From Alphaproteobacteria bacterium (GTDB lineage: Bacteria > Pseudomonadota > Alphaproteobacteria > Thalassobaculales > Thalassobaculaceae): a stretch of DNA of 64,000 nt. The translations under genes were made by a program, and so were the position numbers. The notes under the pieces are model-generated. The model saw nothing but the letters and a program-made list of their open reading frames with translations. It ran no database searches and had not been told where the DNA came from. Positions 26,629-35,780 of the stretch are shown here, one piece after another; position 1 is the stretch's first letter; every line of letters begins with the position of its first letter. The stretch lies in contig JAJEAR010000005.1 in the NCBI GenBank assembly GCA_022822665.1, positions 1 through 64,000 on the forward strand, read 5' to 3'.

Positions 26629-27095
26629 AGGTGGATCCGTCCCGGCGTGATGCCCTCGGGGGGCGGGAGCGCCGGCCAGGACGGGACCGGCTGGTCGGAA
26701 ATCACGATGGCGCCGGGCGCCAGCAGCCTGTCCAGGCCGGGTGCGATGCGCCGGACCAGCGCCTCGCTTGCCTCCTTCTCGCCGGTACCAATGTCGATAT
26801 GGGCCAGGACCGCCACCGGTCCGAGCATGCGTGCTGCGACCGGCACGGTGGTACCGATATCGCCGAGAAACAGCCGGTCGTCCGGCGGCACGCAATCCGG
26901 GTGGGCGGCGACGCAGCGCTCGAACACGTAGATGTCGCGGCCCGGCGCGATCTCGCGCAGGTGATCGTAGGTCCGCCCGTTGCCCAGCCCGATCTCGAGG
27001 AACGGGCCCGGATGCCGGCCGAGATCCGCAACCGCCCACTCGAGCGTGCGCTTCTGCGCCTCGAGCCTGCGGATCGCGCTGTCCAGCCGGCTCAT
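26559..27095 (-). CDS. Class I SAM-dependent methyltransferase-like protein
   Basis: This 178-aa protein carries motif I as FLEIGLGNGRTYDHLRE, an acidic post-I strand (YVFERCVAAHPDC) and IDIGTGEKEASE, the expected small class I fold. The C-terminal part is a proline-rich tail. It starts on the stop of the cNMP-binding gene (ATGA), giving a three-gene operon with the ABC exporter. A role in modifying the product handled by that exporter is a guess. Confidence 0.7.
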   Translation of the reverse strand: MSRLDSAIRRLEAQKRTLEWAVADLGRHPGPFLEIGLGNGRTYDHLREIAPGRDIYVFERCVAAHPDCVPPDDRLFLGDIGTTVPVAARMLGPVAVLAHIDIGTGEKEASEALVRRIAPGLDRLLAPGAIVISDQPVPSWPALPPPEGITPGRIHLYRRPGIGPSARGAKSVAPSTSR

Positions 27096-27547
27096 CCGCC
27101 GCCGGTGCCCAGGGCCTCGCGCAGCTGCGCGTTGGTCCGTTCGAGCCGGGCCGCGAGCTCGCGCATGATCTCGATCGCGACCTCGGGAAACTCGGTCACC
27201 AGGCGGAAGAAGGTTTCCTTGGTCACCCGCAAGGTCGTGAGCGCCTCGGTGGCCCGTACCGTCGCGGTGCGCGGGACGTCGCACAGGATCGCGATCTCGC
27301 CGACCACGTCGCCGCGGCGTAGCCGCGCCACCTCCACCTCGCCGGCATCGGTTTCGATCAGCACCGCGGCGCTGCCCTCCATGATGATGTAGGCGGCATC
27401 ACCGTCGTCGCCCTGGCGGAACAGCGTCTGGGACGCATCCCAGTCGAGCCGTTCGGAAGTGAAGGCCAGCAACTTGAGCCGCGATGTCGCGATCCTGGAA
27501 AACAACGGGATGTTCTTCAGCAGTTCGACCTCCTGGTTCAGGCTCAT
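27092..27547 (-). CDS. Stand-alone cyclic-nucleotide-binding domain protein
   Basis: This 151-aa protein is a Crp-type cNMP-binding beta roll without a DNA-binding domain: PLFSRIATSRLKLLAFTSE, then IIMEGSAAVLI, then GDVVGEIAILCDVPRTATVRA, which includes the phosphate-binding cassette with GEIAIL and RTATVRA. The end is a helix of charged residues. It is one base from the ABC exporter's stop and likely controls that exporter or its partners at the protein level (inference). Confidence 0.88.
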   Translation of the reverse strand: MSLNQEVELLKNIPLFSRIATSRLKLLAFTSERLDWDASQTLFRQGDDGDAAYIIMEGSAAVLIETDAGEVEVARLRRGDVVGEIAILCDVPRTATVRATEALTTLRVTKETFFRLVTEFPEVAIEIMRELAARLERTNAQLREALGTGGG

Positions 27548-27548
27548 C

Positions 27549-30200
27549 TCATCCTCCCGCCTTCTCCTCCTCGATCAGCGACGCGAAAACGCCGCCGCGG
27601 GCCATCAGCTGCTCGTATTCGCCGTCTTCGACCACACGGTTGCCCGAGAACACCAGAATGCGGCCGAACATCGGGGCAAGCCCGGACCGGTGCAGGGACC
27701 AGACCACGGTCCGGTGCCGCACCTCCGCGAAGACCGCCGTCATCACGCGGGCCTGGCTCGCCGGGTCCAGCGCCGCGGTCGCCTGGTTCAGGATCAGGAT
27801 GTCCGGGCGGCGCAGCAGGGCCCGGGCCAGGGCGGTCTTCTGGCGCTGGGCTGCGGTCAGCCGGGCACCGGCGATACCGGCCTCGAAACCGAGCCCGATC
27901 CCGAGAACCGCGTCGCGCAGCCGTTCCCCGTCGATCACCTCGGCGAGCAGCCGCCCGACCTCGGCCTGGGCATCGGCCCGCCCGTGGATCACCTTGCCGA
28001 ACAGGATGTTGTCCTGCAGCGTTGCGGCCGCGTTGTACCGGTCGGACGAGAAGAACGCGACCGCCCCGCGCAACCCGTCGGGCAGGTCCTCGGTGAACAC
28101 GCGGCGCGCCTGCAGGATCCGGTCCTGGATTTCCGGCGTGATCATGCCCAGCCGGTGCCGCGCCGGGATCAGCTTGAACGGCAGGGACACCAGCCGATCC
28201 CGGTCCTCGGCGTCCAGGCCGTCCAGTCCCAGCCGTTCGGCCCGGCCGAGCAGGACCTGGTAGATCGGCAGGTCTTCCGCCGAAATGAACGAGTACTGGG
28301 TAAAGTACTCGTGGTCCGGCGGCAGGTCCGCGAACAGCTCCACCATGGTCACCGCCACGTCGCGGCCGATGCGCGCGAAGTCGTCGACGAGGCCGGTCTT
28401 GTCGAGGACGTGCCTGACATGCGGGTGCTGCGCGATGTGGTCGAGCGCGAAGGCCGGCCCGACCGGGGTGCCGAACAGCAGGTTCTCGGCCACCGACGCG
28501 TTGGTGTTGTAGGCGGTCTCGTCGAATGCCTCGACGAGCTCGGCGACGCCTTCCTCGCGCAGGCGCTCGCGCAGGCGCCGCCGCGCCCCGACAACCCGGT
28601 CGGCGAGCCCCGGCCATTCGTCCGGGTCGATCACGCTGCGCAGTCCGAAGCCGTAGACGTCTTCGCCGAGGTCGACGCGGCCCAGCAGCTGCGCAAGCCG
28701 GGCCTCGAGTTCGTCGTCCGAACCGACCCCGACCGCGGCCATGTCGACCCAGTCGGCCGTGGTCTCGTCGGTGCTGTTGCCGGAGGCTGCCGCGGCGGCG
28801 CGGCGGCGCTGGCCGGCCGGGGTGTCGTGGTCGTGCGCCGGGCCGACCGGCCGATGCATCGCGCCCAGCAGGATGTTGGCGCGCAGGCTGGCGTTGAACA
28901 GGTGCGGCGCCGGCCCGACATAGCCGATCCGGCGCCCGGTCACCGACTCCGGCAGCTCGGCGAGCGATGCGCCCGCGATCGACAGCCCGCCGCGGTCGGG
29001 GAACAGCAGCCTGGCGAGCAGCATTGTCGCGCTGTCCCTGCCGCCGCCACCCGGCCCGACCAGGGCCACCTTGGTGCCGGGCTCGATCGTGAGGGTGAGG
29101 CTCTCCACCTCGGCTTCCCCGTCCTCGTCCAGCAGCGTTACGTTCGAACCGACCAGCGGACCGACGAGGGAGACGTCATCGGGAGGTTCGGCGAACTGCA
29201 GTTCAGCGGGCATGGTTCCGGCCGGGTCGAACTGCTCGACCACCTGGTCGTACTTGATCCGGGCGTCTGCGAGGCGCTGGTAGTAGCCGAGCAGCTCCTT
29301 CCAGGGCGCGGACAGGTCCTTGTAGGCAGCCAGCACCGCCACCAGGGCGCCGAAGGTCAGGTCGCCCCGGATCACCAGCCAGCCGCCAATGGCGTAGAAC
29401 AGGAACGGGGTCAGCTGCGCGATGAAGTTGTTCAGGAACTTGATGAAGAACTTGCGCCGGTAGATCTCGTAACGGATACCGAAGATGACGCCGAGCCGCT
29501 CGGCGACATTCGCCAGCGCCCAGCGGGCGCCGTCATTGGCGTGGATCTCCTCGATGCCGGAAATCGACTCGCCGATCCGTTCCGACAGCTGGCGGACCGT
29601 GCGAACCCGTTCCTTGCCCAGCTCGTTGACCCGTCGCTGCAGCTTCGGGATCATGTAGGCTTGGATCGGGTAGAGCGAGATCGCGGCAAGCCCCAGCATC
29701 CAGTCCTGCACGAACATGAAGATGAGGATCGTCAGCAGCGTTCCGCCCTGGAAGGCGGGAAGGGCGATGGAATCACCGACGAACCCGCCGAGCGGTTCGA
29801 CCTCGGCGGTGATCATCTGGATGATCTCACCCTGGCTGGTGCGCCTGAAGCGGCCGAGCGGAAACCGCAGCACCCGCCCGTACAGGAGGTAGCGCAGCCG
29901 GCGCAGCATGCGTTCGCCGAGTTGCCCCCGGAACACGTTGATGACGTACTTGAAGGCGCCGTTGACACAGACCAGCGCCAGGAACAGGCCGCTCAGGACA
30001 AACAGGTACTGGATCTGGTCGACGGGTATGCCGAACAGATCGCCGGGAAGGTTCTCGCCACCGATGGCCTCGTTGATGATGGTCTTGGGCAGTTCCAGCG
30101 AGACGTACAGGAACGGAAAGGAAAGCCCGGTCATCACCAGCAGCAGGACCTGGTCCCGCTTGCTGTAACGCCAGATGAAACCGAAGAGCGTCCGTTCCAT
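27549..30200 (-). CDS. ABC exporter-like protein with degenerate ATPase and long insertion
   Basis: This 883-aa protein has an N-terminal six-helix exporter domain (SRYSKRD-like start, LPKTIINEAIGG, then LRYLLYGRVLRFPLGRFR). The C-terminal ATPase is unusual. The Walker A reads GPGGGGRDS, with Lys replaced. The signature is LTAAQRQK in place of LSGGQ. The Walker B reads ILILNQATAALD, where Asp-Glu became Asn-Gln. Only the H-loop His (VWSLHRSG) stays. About 400 residues lie between Walker A and signature where about 110 are usual; the extra part contains repeated stretches such as NASLRANILLG and NASVAENLLFG. ATP hydrolysis looks unlikely. It could be a structural or regulatory member of a glycan export machine, given the divergent glycosyltransferase operon. 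Confidence 0.85.
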   Translation of the reverse strand: MERTLFGFIWRYSKRDQVLLLVMTGLSFPFLYVSLELPKTIINEAIGGENLPGDLFGIPVDQIQYLFVLSGLFLALVCVNGAFKYVINVFRGQLGERMLRRLRYLLYGRVLRFPLGRFRRTSQGEIIQMITAEVEPLGGFVGDSIALPAFQGGTLLTILIFMFVQDWMLGLAAISLYPIQAYMIPKLQRRVNELGKERVRTVRQLSERIGESISGIEEIHANDGARWALANVAERLGVIFGIRYEIYRRKFFIKFLNNFIAQLTPFLFYAIGGWLVIRGDLTFGALVAVLAAYKDLSAPWKELLGYYQRLADARIKYDQVVEQFDPAGTMPAELQFAEPPDDVSLVGPLVGSNVTLLDEDGEAEVESLTLTIEPGTKVALVGPGGGGRDSATMLLARLLFPDRGGLSIAGASLAELPESVTGRRIGYVGPAPHLFNASLRANILLGAMHRPVGPAHDHDTPAGQRRRAAAAASGNSTDETTADWVDMAAVGVGSDDELEARLAQLLGRVDLGEDVYGFGLRSVIDPDEWPGLADRVVGARRRLRERLREEGVAELVEAFDETAYNTNASVAENLLFGTPVGPAFALDHIAQHPHVRHVLDKTGLVDDFARIGRDVAVTMVELFADLPPDHEYFTQYSFISAEDLPIYQVLLGRAERLGLDGLDAEDRDRLVSLPFKLIPARHRLGMITPEIQDRILQARRVFTEDLPDGLRGAVAFFSSDRYNAAATLQDNILFGKVIHGRADAQAEVGRLLAEVIDGERLRDAVLGIGLGFEAGIAGARLTAAQRQKTALARALLRRPDILILNQATAALDPASQARVMTAVFAEVRHRTVVWSLHRSGLAPMFGRILVFSGNRVVEDGEYEQLMARGGVFASLIEEEKAGG

Positions 30201-30453
30201 GCCGTGCGGCCCTTCCTGGAACCTGGTCCGCCGCCAGGCCTGCTGTGGCTGCCACCGTCGGCCGGCCGCCCCGATCCTACCTTTCCTGCGTACCGGTTTG
30301 AACCGCGGGCGATGGTACCGGGAGACTGCACACCCGATTTACGTTGACGCGATCCTGCACTATACCATCCGGGTCCGGACCGAGGGCGGCGCCGATCCCA
30401 CCGGCCAGTGCTGGCGGCGTATCCCGTATCGCACAGCCAGTGGACAAGACATC

Positions 30454-31665
30454 GTGACACGCACCTGGTCGCCCCCGCGTGGCGATGCGCGCATCCTGAT
30501 GTACAGCCACGATACCATGGGGCTCGGTCACCTGCGCCGGTGCCGCGAGATCGCGCACTGGCTGGTGGCGCGCAACGACAGGCTCTCGGTCACGATTCTC
30601 AGCGGCTCGCCGATGTCCGGGAAGTTCCGTTTCCACGAACGGGTGCGGGTGGTCCGTCTTCCCGCGGTTCGCAAGCTGCAGAACGGCGACTACACGTCGC
30701 GGTCCGCCCACCGCGACATCGACCAGACCGTCGGCATGAGGGAGTCGATCATTTCCCGCATCGCGCGGGAGTTCGATCCCCACCTGTTCATCGTCGACAA
30801 GGAACCCTGGGGACTGCGCGGCGAGGTGCGCCCGGCGCTCGAACTGCTCAAGTCGCGCGGAACCGCGCTGGTGCTGGGGTTGCGCGACGTGCTCGACGAG
30901 GCCGCCGCCCTGGTTCCCGAGTGGGAGCGCAAGGACGTGCTGCCGGCGCTCGACGGGATCTACGACGACATCTGGATCTATGGCACCCGCTGCATGTGCG
31001 ATCCGCTCCACGGTCTCGACCTTCCCCGGTCGGTACGCGAGAAGGTGCGCTACACAGGCTACCTGCAGCGCCGGGCGCCGGAGCCTGTCCCCGGCCCCGC
31101 CGGGGTGCCGAGCGAGCCCTACATCCTGGTCACGGCGGGTGGCGGCGGCGACGGTGACGGCCTGATGGACTGGGTGCTTCGGGCCTATGAGCACGATACC
31201 GGCCTGCCGCTGCTGGGACTGCTGGTCCTGGGGCCGTTCATGCCGCGGGAACGAACGCGTGACCTGATGCGCCGCGCCGAGGCGCTCGAGCGCATCAGGG
31301 TCATCATCTTCAGCCCGGAAATCGAGATCCTGATGTCGAACGCCGCCGCGATCGTCGCCATGGGGGGCTACAACAGCTTCTGCGAGATCCTGTCCTTCGA
31401 CAAGCCGGCCCTGCTCGTTCCGCGGACCGAGCCGCGTCTTGAACAGCTGATCCGGGCCAGCCGGGCGCGGGACCTCGGCCTGGTCAGCATGCTGGTGGAC
31501 CGGGACGATCGGGATCCGGAGGTCATGGCGGGCGCGTTGCGTTGCCTGCCCGGCCAGGACAGGCCGTCGGAACGGATGGCCGAGGGCATGCTGAACGGCC
31601 TGGAACAGGTCGAGCTGCTGACCACGACGTGGCTGCCGGACATGAACCGGCAGGCGGTGACGTGA
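30454..31665 (+). CDS. Glycosyltransferase (COG4671-like, GT-B)
   Basis: This 403-aa protein starts RILMYSHDTMGLGHLRRCRE, the acceptor-side signature of the predicted GT-B glycosyltransferases related to MurG. The nucleotide-sugar side has ILVTAGGGGDGDGLMDW and, near the end, AAIVAMGGYNSFCEILSF. The GTG at 30454 is used as start; longer frames enter the intergenic region. It heads a run of eleven genes with 4-base overlaps. A paralogue is the fifth gene of the run. The sugar and acceptor are unknown. Confidence 0.82.
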   Translation: MTRTWSPPRGDARILMYSHDTMGLGHLRRCREIAHWLVARNDRLSVTILSGSPMSGKFRFHERVRVVRLPAVRKLQNGDYTSRSAHRDIDQTVGMRESIISRIAREFDPHLFIVDKEPWGLRGEVRPALELLKSRGTALVLGLRDVLDEAAALVPEWERKDVLPALDGIYDDIWIYGTRCMCDPLHGLDLPRSVREKVRYTGYLQRRAPEPVPGPAGVPSEPYILVTAGGGGDGDGLMDWVLRAYEHDTGLPLLGLLVLGPFMPRERTRDLMRRAEALERIRVIIFSPEIEILMSNAAAIVAMGGYNSFCEILSFDKPALLVPRTEPRLEQLIRASRARDLGLVSMLVDRDDRDPEVMAGALRCLPGQDRPSERMAEGMLNGLEQVELLTTTWLPDMNRQAVT

Positions 31666-32903
31666 GCGGCGACGGCGCGGTCGGCGTGGTGGTGAAAGGC
31701 TACCCGCGCCTGTCCGAGACCTTCATCGCCAGGGAACTGCTCTCGCTCGAGCAGGCCGGAGTGGACCTCGTCATCGTCTCGCTGCGCCATCCCACCGATC
31801 CGCATGTGCACGGGATCAACCGGCGCATCGCGGCACCGGTGCACTACCTGCCGGAATACCTGTACCACGAGCCGTCCAGGGTCGCGCGCGCCTGGGGAAG
31901 CGTGCGGCGATGGCCGCGATACCGGGTGGCGCGGCGCCAGTGGCTCGCCGACCTGCGGCGTGACCGCACTCCCAACCGGGTGCGCCGCTGGGGGCAGGCG
32001 CTGGTGCTGGCGGCGGAACTCGAGGGACGGGTGTCGCGTCTCTACGCGCATTTCCTGCACACCCCGGCGTCGGTCGCCCGCTACGCCGCCATGCTGCTCG
32101 GTGTCCCGTGGTCGGTATCGGCTCACGCGAAGGACATCTGGCTGACACCGGAATGGGAGAAGCGCGAGAAGCTCCGGGACTGCGACTGGGCCGTGACCTG
32201 CACCGCCTACGGTCACGCCCACCTCGAGAGCCTGGCTCCGGGCCGGGTGACCCTGTGCTACCACGGCATCGATCTGGACGTCCTGCCGGCGGGCCCGGTG
32301 CTGCGGCCCGCGCGCACGGGCCGCGAGGCCGGCGCGCCGCTGCAGCTGCTCTCGGTGGGACGCGCGGTGCCCAAGAAGGGATTCGACCGGCTGCTCGACG
32401 CGCTGGCACTGCTGCCGGACACGGTGCACTGGTGCTGGACCCATATCGGCGGCGGGCCCGATCGCGGGCGTCTCGAGCGGCGGGCAACGGCACTCGGACT
32501 GGCCTCGCGGATCGACTGGCAGGGGCCGCGGACCCACGATCACGTGTTCGCGGCGTGCCGTGGCGCCGACCTGTTCGTGCTGCCGAGCCGCATTGCGGAG
32601 GACGGTGACCGCGACGGCCTGCCCAACGTGCTGCTCGAGGCGGCGAGCCAGGGGCTGTGCTGCCTCGCAAGCGACGTGGCGGCAGTCAGGGAACTGCTCT
32701 CGCATGGCGGGACCGGCTGGCTGGTGCCGCCCGACGACCCGGGCCGACTGGCCGCGGCGATCCTGCGGCTTGCTGGTGACCCGGCCCTGCGCCGGCGTCT
32801 CGGGGAAGCGGCCTGCGAGCGGGTTCGCAGCGAGTTCGACCACACCGGCGCCGTTGCACCCCTGCTGCACCGACTCGGAGCTCCGGCCCGCGAGGCAGCA
32901 TGA
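31662..32903 (+). CDS. Glycosyltransferase family 4 (colanic-acid-like)
   Basis: This 413-aa GT-B enzyme begins GVVVKGYPRLSETFIARELL, typical of exopolysaccharide family 4 transferases that start with a YPRxSETF motif. The C-terminal donor site has LSVGRAVPKKGFDRLLDAL and EDGDRDGLPNVLLEAASQG. It starts with a GTG that overlaps the previous stop codon (GTGA). Confidence 0.9.
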   Translation: MSGDGAVGVVVKGYPRLSETFIARELLSLEQAGVDLVIVSLRHPTDPHVHGINRRIAAPVHYLPEYLYHEPSRVARAWGSVRRWPRYRVARRQWLADLRRDRTPNRVRRWGQALVLAAELEGRVSRLYAHFLHTPASVARYAAMLLGVPWSVSAHAKDIWLTPEWEKREKLRDCDWAVTCTAYGHAHLESLAPGRVTLCYHGIDLDVLPAGPVLRPARTGREAGAPLQLLSVGRAVPKKGFDRLLDALALLPDTVHWCWTHIGGGPDRGRLERRATALGLASRIDWQGPRTHDHVFAACRGADLFVLPSRIAEDGDRDGLPNVLLEAASQGLCCLASDVAAVRELLSHGGTGWLVPPDDPGRLAAAILRLAGDPALRRRLGEAACERVRSEFDHTGAVAPLLHRLGAPAREAA

Positions 32904-34045
32904 AGATCGCGTTCCATGCCCCGCTCAAGCCGCCCGATGCTGCAACGCCCTCGGGGGACCGGCGGATGGCGCGGTTGCTGCTCGCGGCGCTGCGCCTGGC
33001 CGGGCACGACGTGCGGCTGGCCTCCCGGCTGCGCAGCCGCGAGCCCGACGGAAACCGGTCCCGCCAGCGCCGGATCGAGGTCCGTGGCCGGCGGATCGCC
33101 CGCGCATTCGCAGAGCGCGCCCGGCGTCCCGGTGCCTGGGTTCCCGACCTGTGGTTTACCTACCACCTCTACTACAAGGCTCCCGACTGGCTGGGTCCGG
33201 CGGTCTCGCGGGAACTGGCGATACCCTACGTGGTGGCCGAAGCGTCGCACGCGGGCAAGCGGGCAACCGGTCCGTGGAGTGCCTGGCACGCCGCGGTCGC
33301 CGATGCTCTCGGCCGGGCGGACCTCGTGATCGGGCTGAACCGGGCCGATCGCCCGGGGGTGGAACCGGCGCTCGGGCCCCGGGGGCGCTACCTCGCGCTC
33401 CGGCCCTTCATCGAACCTCCGGCGAACCCTGGCCGGGGGAACGCGCGGCGTGCGCTCGCGGCCCGGCACGGGCTTGATCCGGGCCGGACCTGGCTGCTGG
33501 CGGTCGGGATGATGCGCAGGGATGCCAAGCTCCGGTCATGGCGCCTGCTGGGTGCCGCGCTCGAGCGCCTTCGCGACTGCCCGGACTGGCAGCTGATTGC
33601 GGCGGGCGACGGGCCGGCCCGCGGCCAGGTCGAGGCGGCACTGGGGCCGGACGCCCTGTTCACCGGCACGCTCGGTGCGGATGAACTCGCATCCTGGATG
33701 GCCGCGGCCGACCTGTGCCTGTGGCCTGCCATCGCCGAGGCCTACGGCATGGCGCTTCTGGAGGCCCAGGCCGCGGGCATGGCGGTGGTGGCGGGGGCCG
33801 CCGGCGGTGTTCCCGACATCGTGAGCGACGGCGAGACCGGCCTGCTCGTGCCGGAGGGCGACGTCGCCGCCTTCGCCGATGCCGTCCGCAAGCTGCTGGT
33901 CGATGCGGACCTGCGCCGGCGCATGGGATCTGCTGCCGTTCGCGCCGTTCACGCCCGCCACGGTCTCGACCAGGCGTCCGCGCGGATCGATGCGGCGCTG
34001 GACGAGACCGTCCGCCGCTTCCGGTCCCGCCGCGCGGCGGCATGA
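32900..34045 (+). CDS. Glycosyltransferase family 4
   Basis: This 381-aa enzyme has an N-terminal acceptor domain (KIAFHAPLKPPDAATPSGDR) and a C-terminal donor domain with LAVGMMRRDAKLRSWRLLGA, LWPAIAEAYGMALLEAQAAG (the EX7E-like motif) and GGVPDIVSDGETGLLV. It overlaps the previous gene by four bases (ATGA). The acceptor domain is not similar to its neighbour's, so it likely adds a different sugar. Confidence 0.88.
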   Translation: MKIAFHAPLKPPDAATPSGDRRMARLLLAALRLAGHDVRLASRLRSREPDGNRSRQRRIEVRGRRIARAFAERARRPGAWVPDLWFTYHLYYKAPDWLGPAVSRELAIPYVVAEASHAGKRATGPWSAWHAAVADALGRADLVIGLNRADRPGVEPALGPRGRYLALRPFIEPPANPGRGNARRALAARHGLDPGRTWLLAVGMMRRDAKLRSWRLLGAALERLRDCPDWQLIAAGDGPARGQVEAALGPDALFTGTLGADELASWMAAADLCLWPAIAEAYGMALLEAQAAGMAVVAGAAGGVPDIVSDGETGLLVPEGDVAAFADAVRKLLVDADLRRRMGSAAVRAVHARHGLDQASARIDAALDETVRRFRSRRAAA

Positions 34046-34647
34046 CGGTTCGACTGATCGCGGTCCGCCACGGGCCGACCCGCTGGAACCGGGACGGCCT
34101 GATGCAGGGCCGCGCCGACATTCCGCTCGACGGTCCGGGACGGTGCGAGGTGGCGCGATGGCGCCTGCCGAAGTGGAGCCGCGTCGCGACCTGGCGGTCC
34201 AGTCCGCTGCTGCGGGCGACCGAGACCGCGCGCATCCTCGGGCTGGAGCACGTCGTGGTGGACGAGAGGCTGGTCGAGATGGACTGGGGCCGCTGGGAGG
34301 GATGCAGTCTCGCCGGGCTCAGGGCCCGTCATCGCGGGGAGATGCGCGCCAACGAGGCGCGCGGCCTGGAGTTCCGCCCGCCTGGCGGCGAGACGCCGCG
34401 CGAGGTCCAGGCCCGGCTTCGCCCCCTGCTCCGGGAACTGGCCGGATCGGGCGCCGGGGCGGTCGGGATGGTCACGCACAAGGGGGTGATCCGCGCGCTG
34501 CTGGCGCTCGCGACCGGCTGGGACATGCTCGGCGGGCCCGGCTTTCGGGTGCCGGAAGGCTCGGCCCAGGTGTTCCGCCTCGAGGCCCGGGACCGGCTCA
34601 TCCTCGACTGCCCGGCGCTTGCGCTGGTGCCGGAGAGATGCGGGTGA
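34042..34647 (+). CDS. Histidine phosphatase (phosphoglycerate-mutase-like)
   Basis: This 201-aa protein has the RHG motif as LIAVRHGPTRWNRDG, the conserved arginine SSPLLRATETARIL, EMDWGRWEG, and the second histidine in GMVTHKGVIRALLA. It dephosphorylates a small molecule. In a glycan operon it could release a sugar phosphate, like alpha-ribazole or heptose phosphatases of the same fold (inference). It overlaps its neighbours by four and one base. Confidence 0.88.
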   Translation: MTVRLIAVRHGPTRWNRDGLMQGRADIPLDGPGRCEVARWRLPKWSRVATWRSSPLLRATETARILGLEHVVVDERLVEMDWGRWEGCSLAGLRARHRGEMRANEARGLEFRPPGGETPREVQARLRPLLRELAGSGAGAVGMVTHKGVIRALLALATGWDMLGGPGFRVPEGSAQVFRLEARDRLILDCPALALVPERCG

Positions 34648-35780
34648 TGCGACGCCTGCTGCTCCACGTCCAGACACTGCTCGGCATCGGCCACCTGCGC
34701 CGGGCGGCGGCGGTCGCCCGGGCGGCGGCCGATGCCGGGTTCGAGGTCACGGTGGCATCCGGCGGCATGCCGGTTCCCGACCTCGACCTCGGCGGCGCCC
34801 GGCTGTTCCAGCTGCCGCCGGTCAGGACGCGTGACAGCGACTTCCGACTCCTGGTCGACGCCGAAGACCGGCCGATCGACGACGGCTGGCGCCGGCTGCG
34901 TCGCGACACCACGCTCGAACTGTTCGGGAGGGTCCGGCCGGACGTGCTGGTAACCGAGCTGTTTCCCTTCGGACGGCGCCAGCTCAGGTTCGAGCTGCTG
35001 CCGCTGCTCGAGCAGGCCCGCGCCGCCGCCCGTCCGCCGGTGATCGTGTGCTCGATGCGCGACATCCTGGTGACCAAGCCGAGGGCGGACCGCAACCGGG
35101 AGATCGTCGAGACCCTGCACGCGTACTACGACCGGGTGCTGGTGCACGGCGACCGCCGGGTCATCACCCTGGCCAGCACCTTTCCCGACCACCACCGAAT
35201 CGCGCCGATGGTTGAGTACACCGGGTACGTGATGACGCCCTGGCACGCCGGCGACGGCGAGGGACGCGGCGAGATCGTGGTTTCCGCCGGCGGCGGCGCG
35301 GTCGGGGGGGCGATCATGACCAGGGTGATGCAGCTGCGCGGCGCGTTGCCCTCCGGTGGACGCCCGTGGCGGTTCGTGACCGGACCGCACATGCCAGAGG
35401 AGTTCGCGTCCCGTCTGCGCCCGGCCCCCGGGGTCAGGGTGGAACGCAGCCGGGCCGACCTGCCTGCACTGGTCGCGAACGCCGACCTGTCGATTTCCCA
35501 GGCGGGATACAACACCCTGGTCGAGGTGCTCGCCGCCGGCACGCCGGCCGTGGTCATTCCCTTCGAGGGCGGGGTCGAGACGGAACAGCGGCTCAGGGCC
35601 GACCTGCTGGCGGACAGGGGCGCGCTCGAGGTGGTCGCGCAGGACGACCTCGCGGCCGGAACCCTGGGCGCCGCCATGCAGCGGGCGCTCGGCCGCGGGC
35701 GCCGGCGCCCCGGCGGGGTCCATCTCGACGGAGCGGCGCGGACCGCCCGGATCCTGCACCGGCTGGCCGACGCCCGGTGA
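34647..35780 (+). CDS. Glycosyltransferase (COG4671-like), second paralogue
   Basis: This 377-aa protein is a paralogue of the first gene of the operon: LHVQTLLGIGHLRRAAAVAR at the start, VTELFPFGRRQLRFELLPLL, and IVVSAGGGAVGGAI with NADLSISQAGYNTLVEVLAA at the donor side. The start is ATG 34647, which overlaps the stop of the phosphatase gene and has GGAGAG nine bases upstream. An in-frame ATG nine bases earlier lies too near that site. Confidence 0.85.
   Translation: MRRLLLHVQTLLGIGHLRRAAAVARAAADAGFEVTVASGGMPVPDLDLGGARLFQLPPVRTRDSDFRLLVDAEDRPIDDGWRRLRRDTTLELFGRVRPDVLVTELFPFGRRQLRFELLPLLEQARAAARPPVIVCSMRDILVTKPRADRNREIVETLHAYYDRVLVHGDRRVITLASTFPDHHRIAPMVEYTGYVMTPWHAGDGEGRGEIVVSAGGGAVGGAIMTRVMQLRGALPSGGRPWRFVTGPHMPEEFASRLRPAPGVRVERSRADLPALVANADLSISQAGYNTLVEVLAAGTPAVVIPFEGGVETEQRLRADLLADRGALEVVAQDDLAAGTLGAAMQRALGRGRRRPGGVHLDGAARTARILHRLADAR

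Noticed and set aside
27459..30347. A 962-codon open frame on the plus strand opposite the ABC exporter
   Set aside because: It is the low-information antisense shadow of the exporter in GC-rich DNA, rich in R, A, G and P, with no domain features; the minus-strand gene has clear family motifs.
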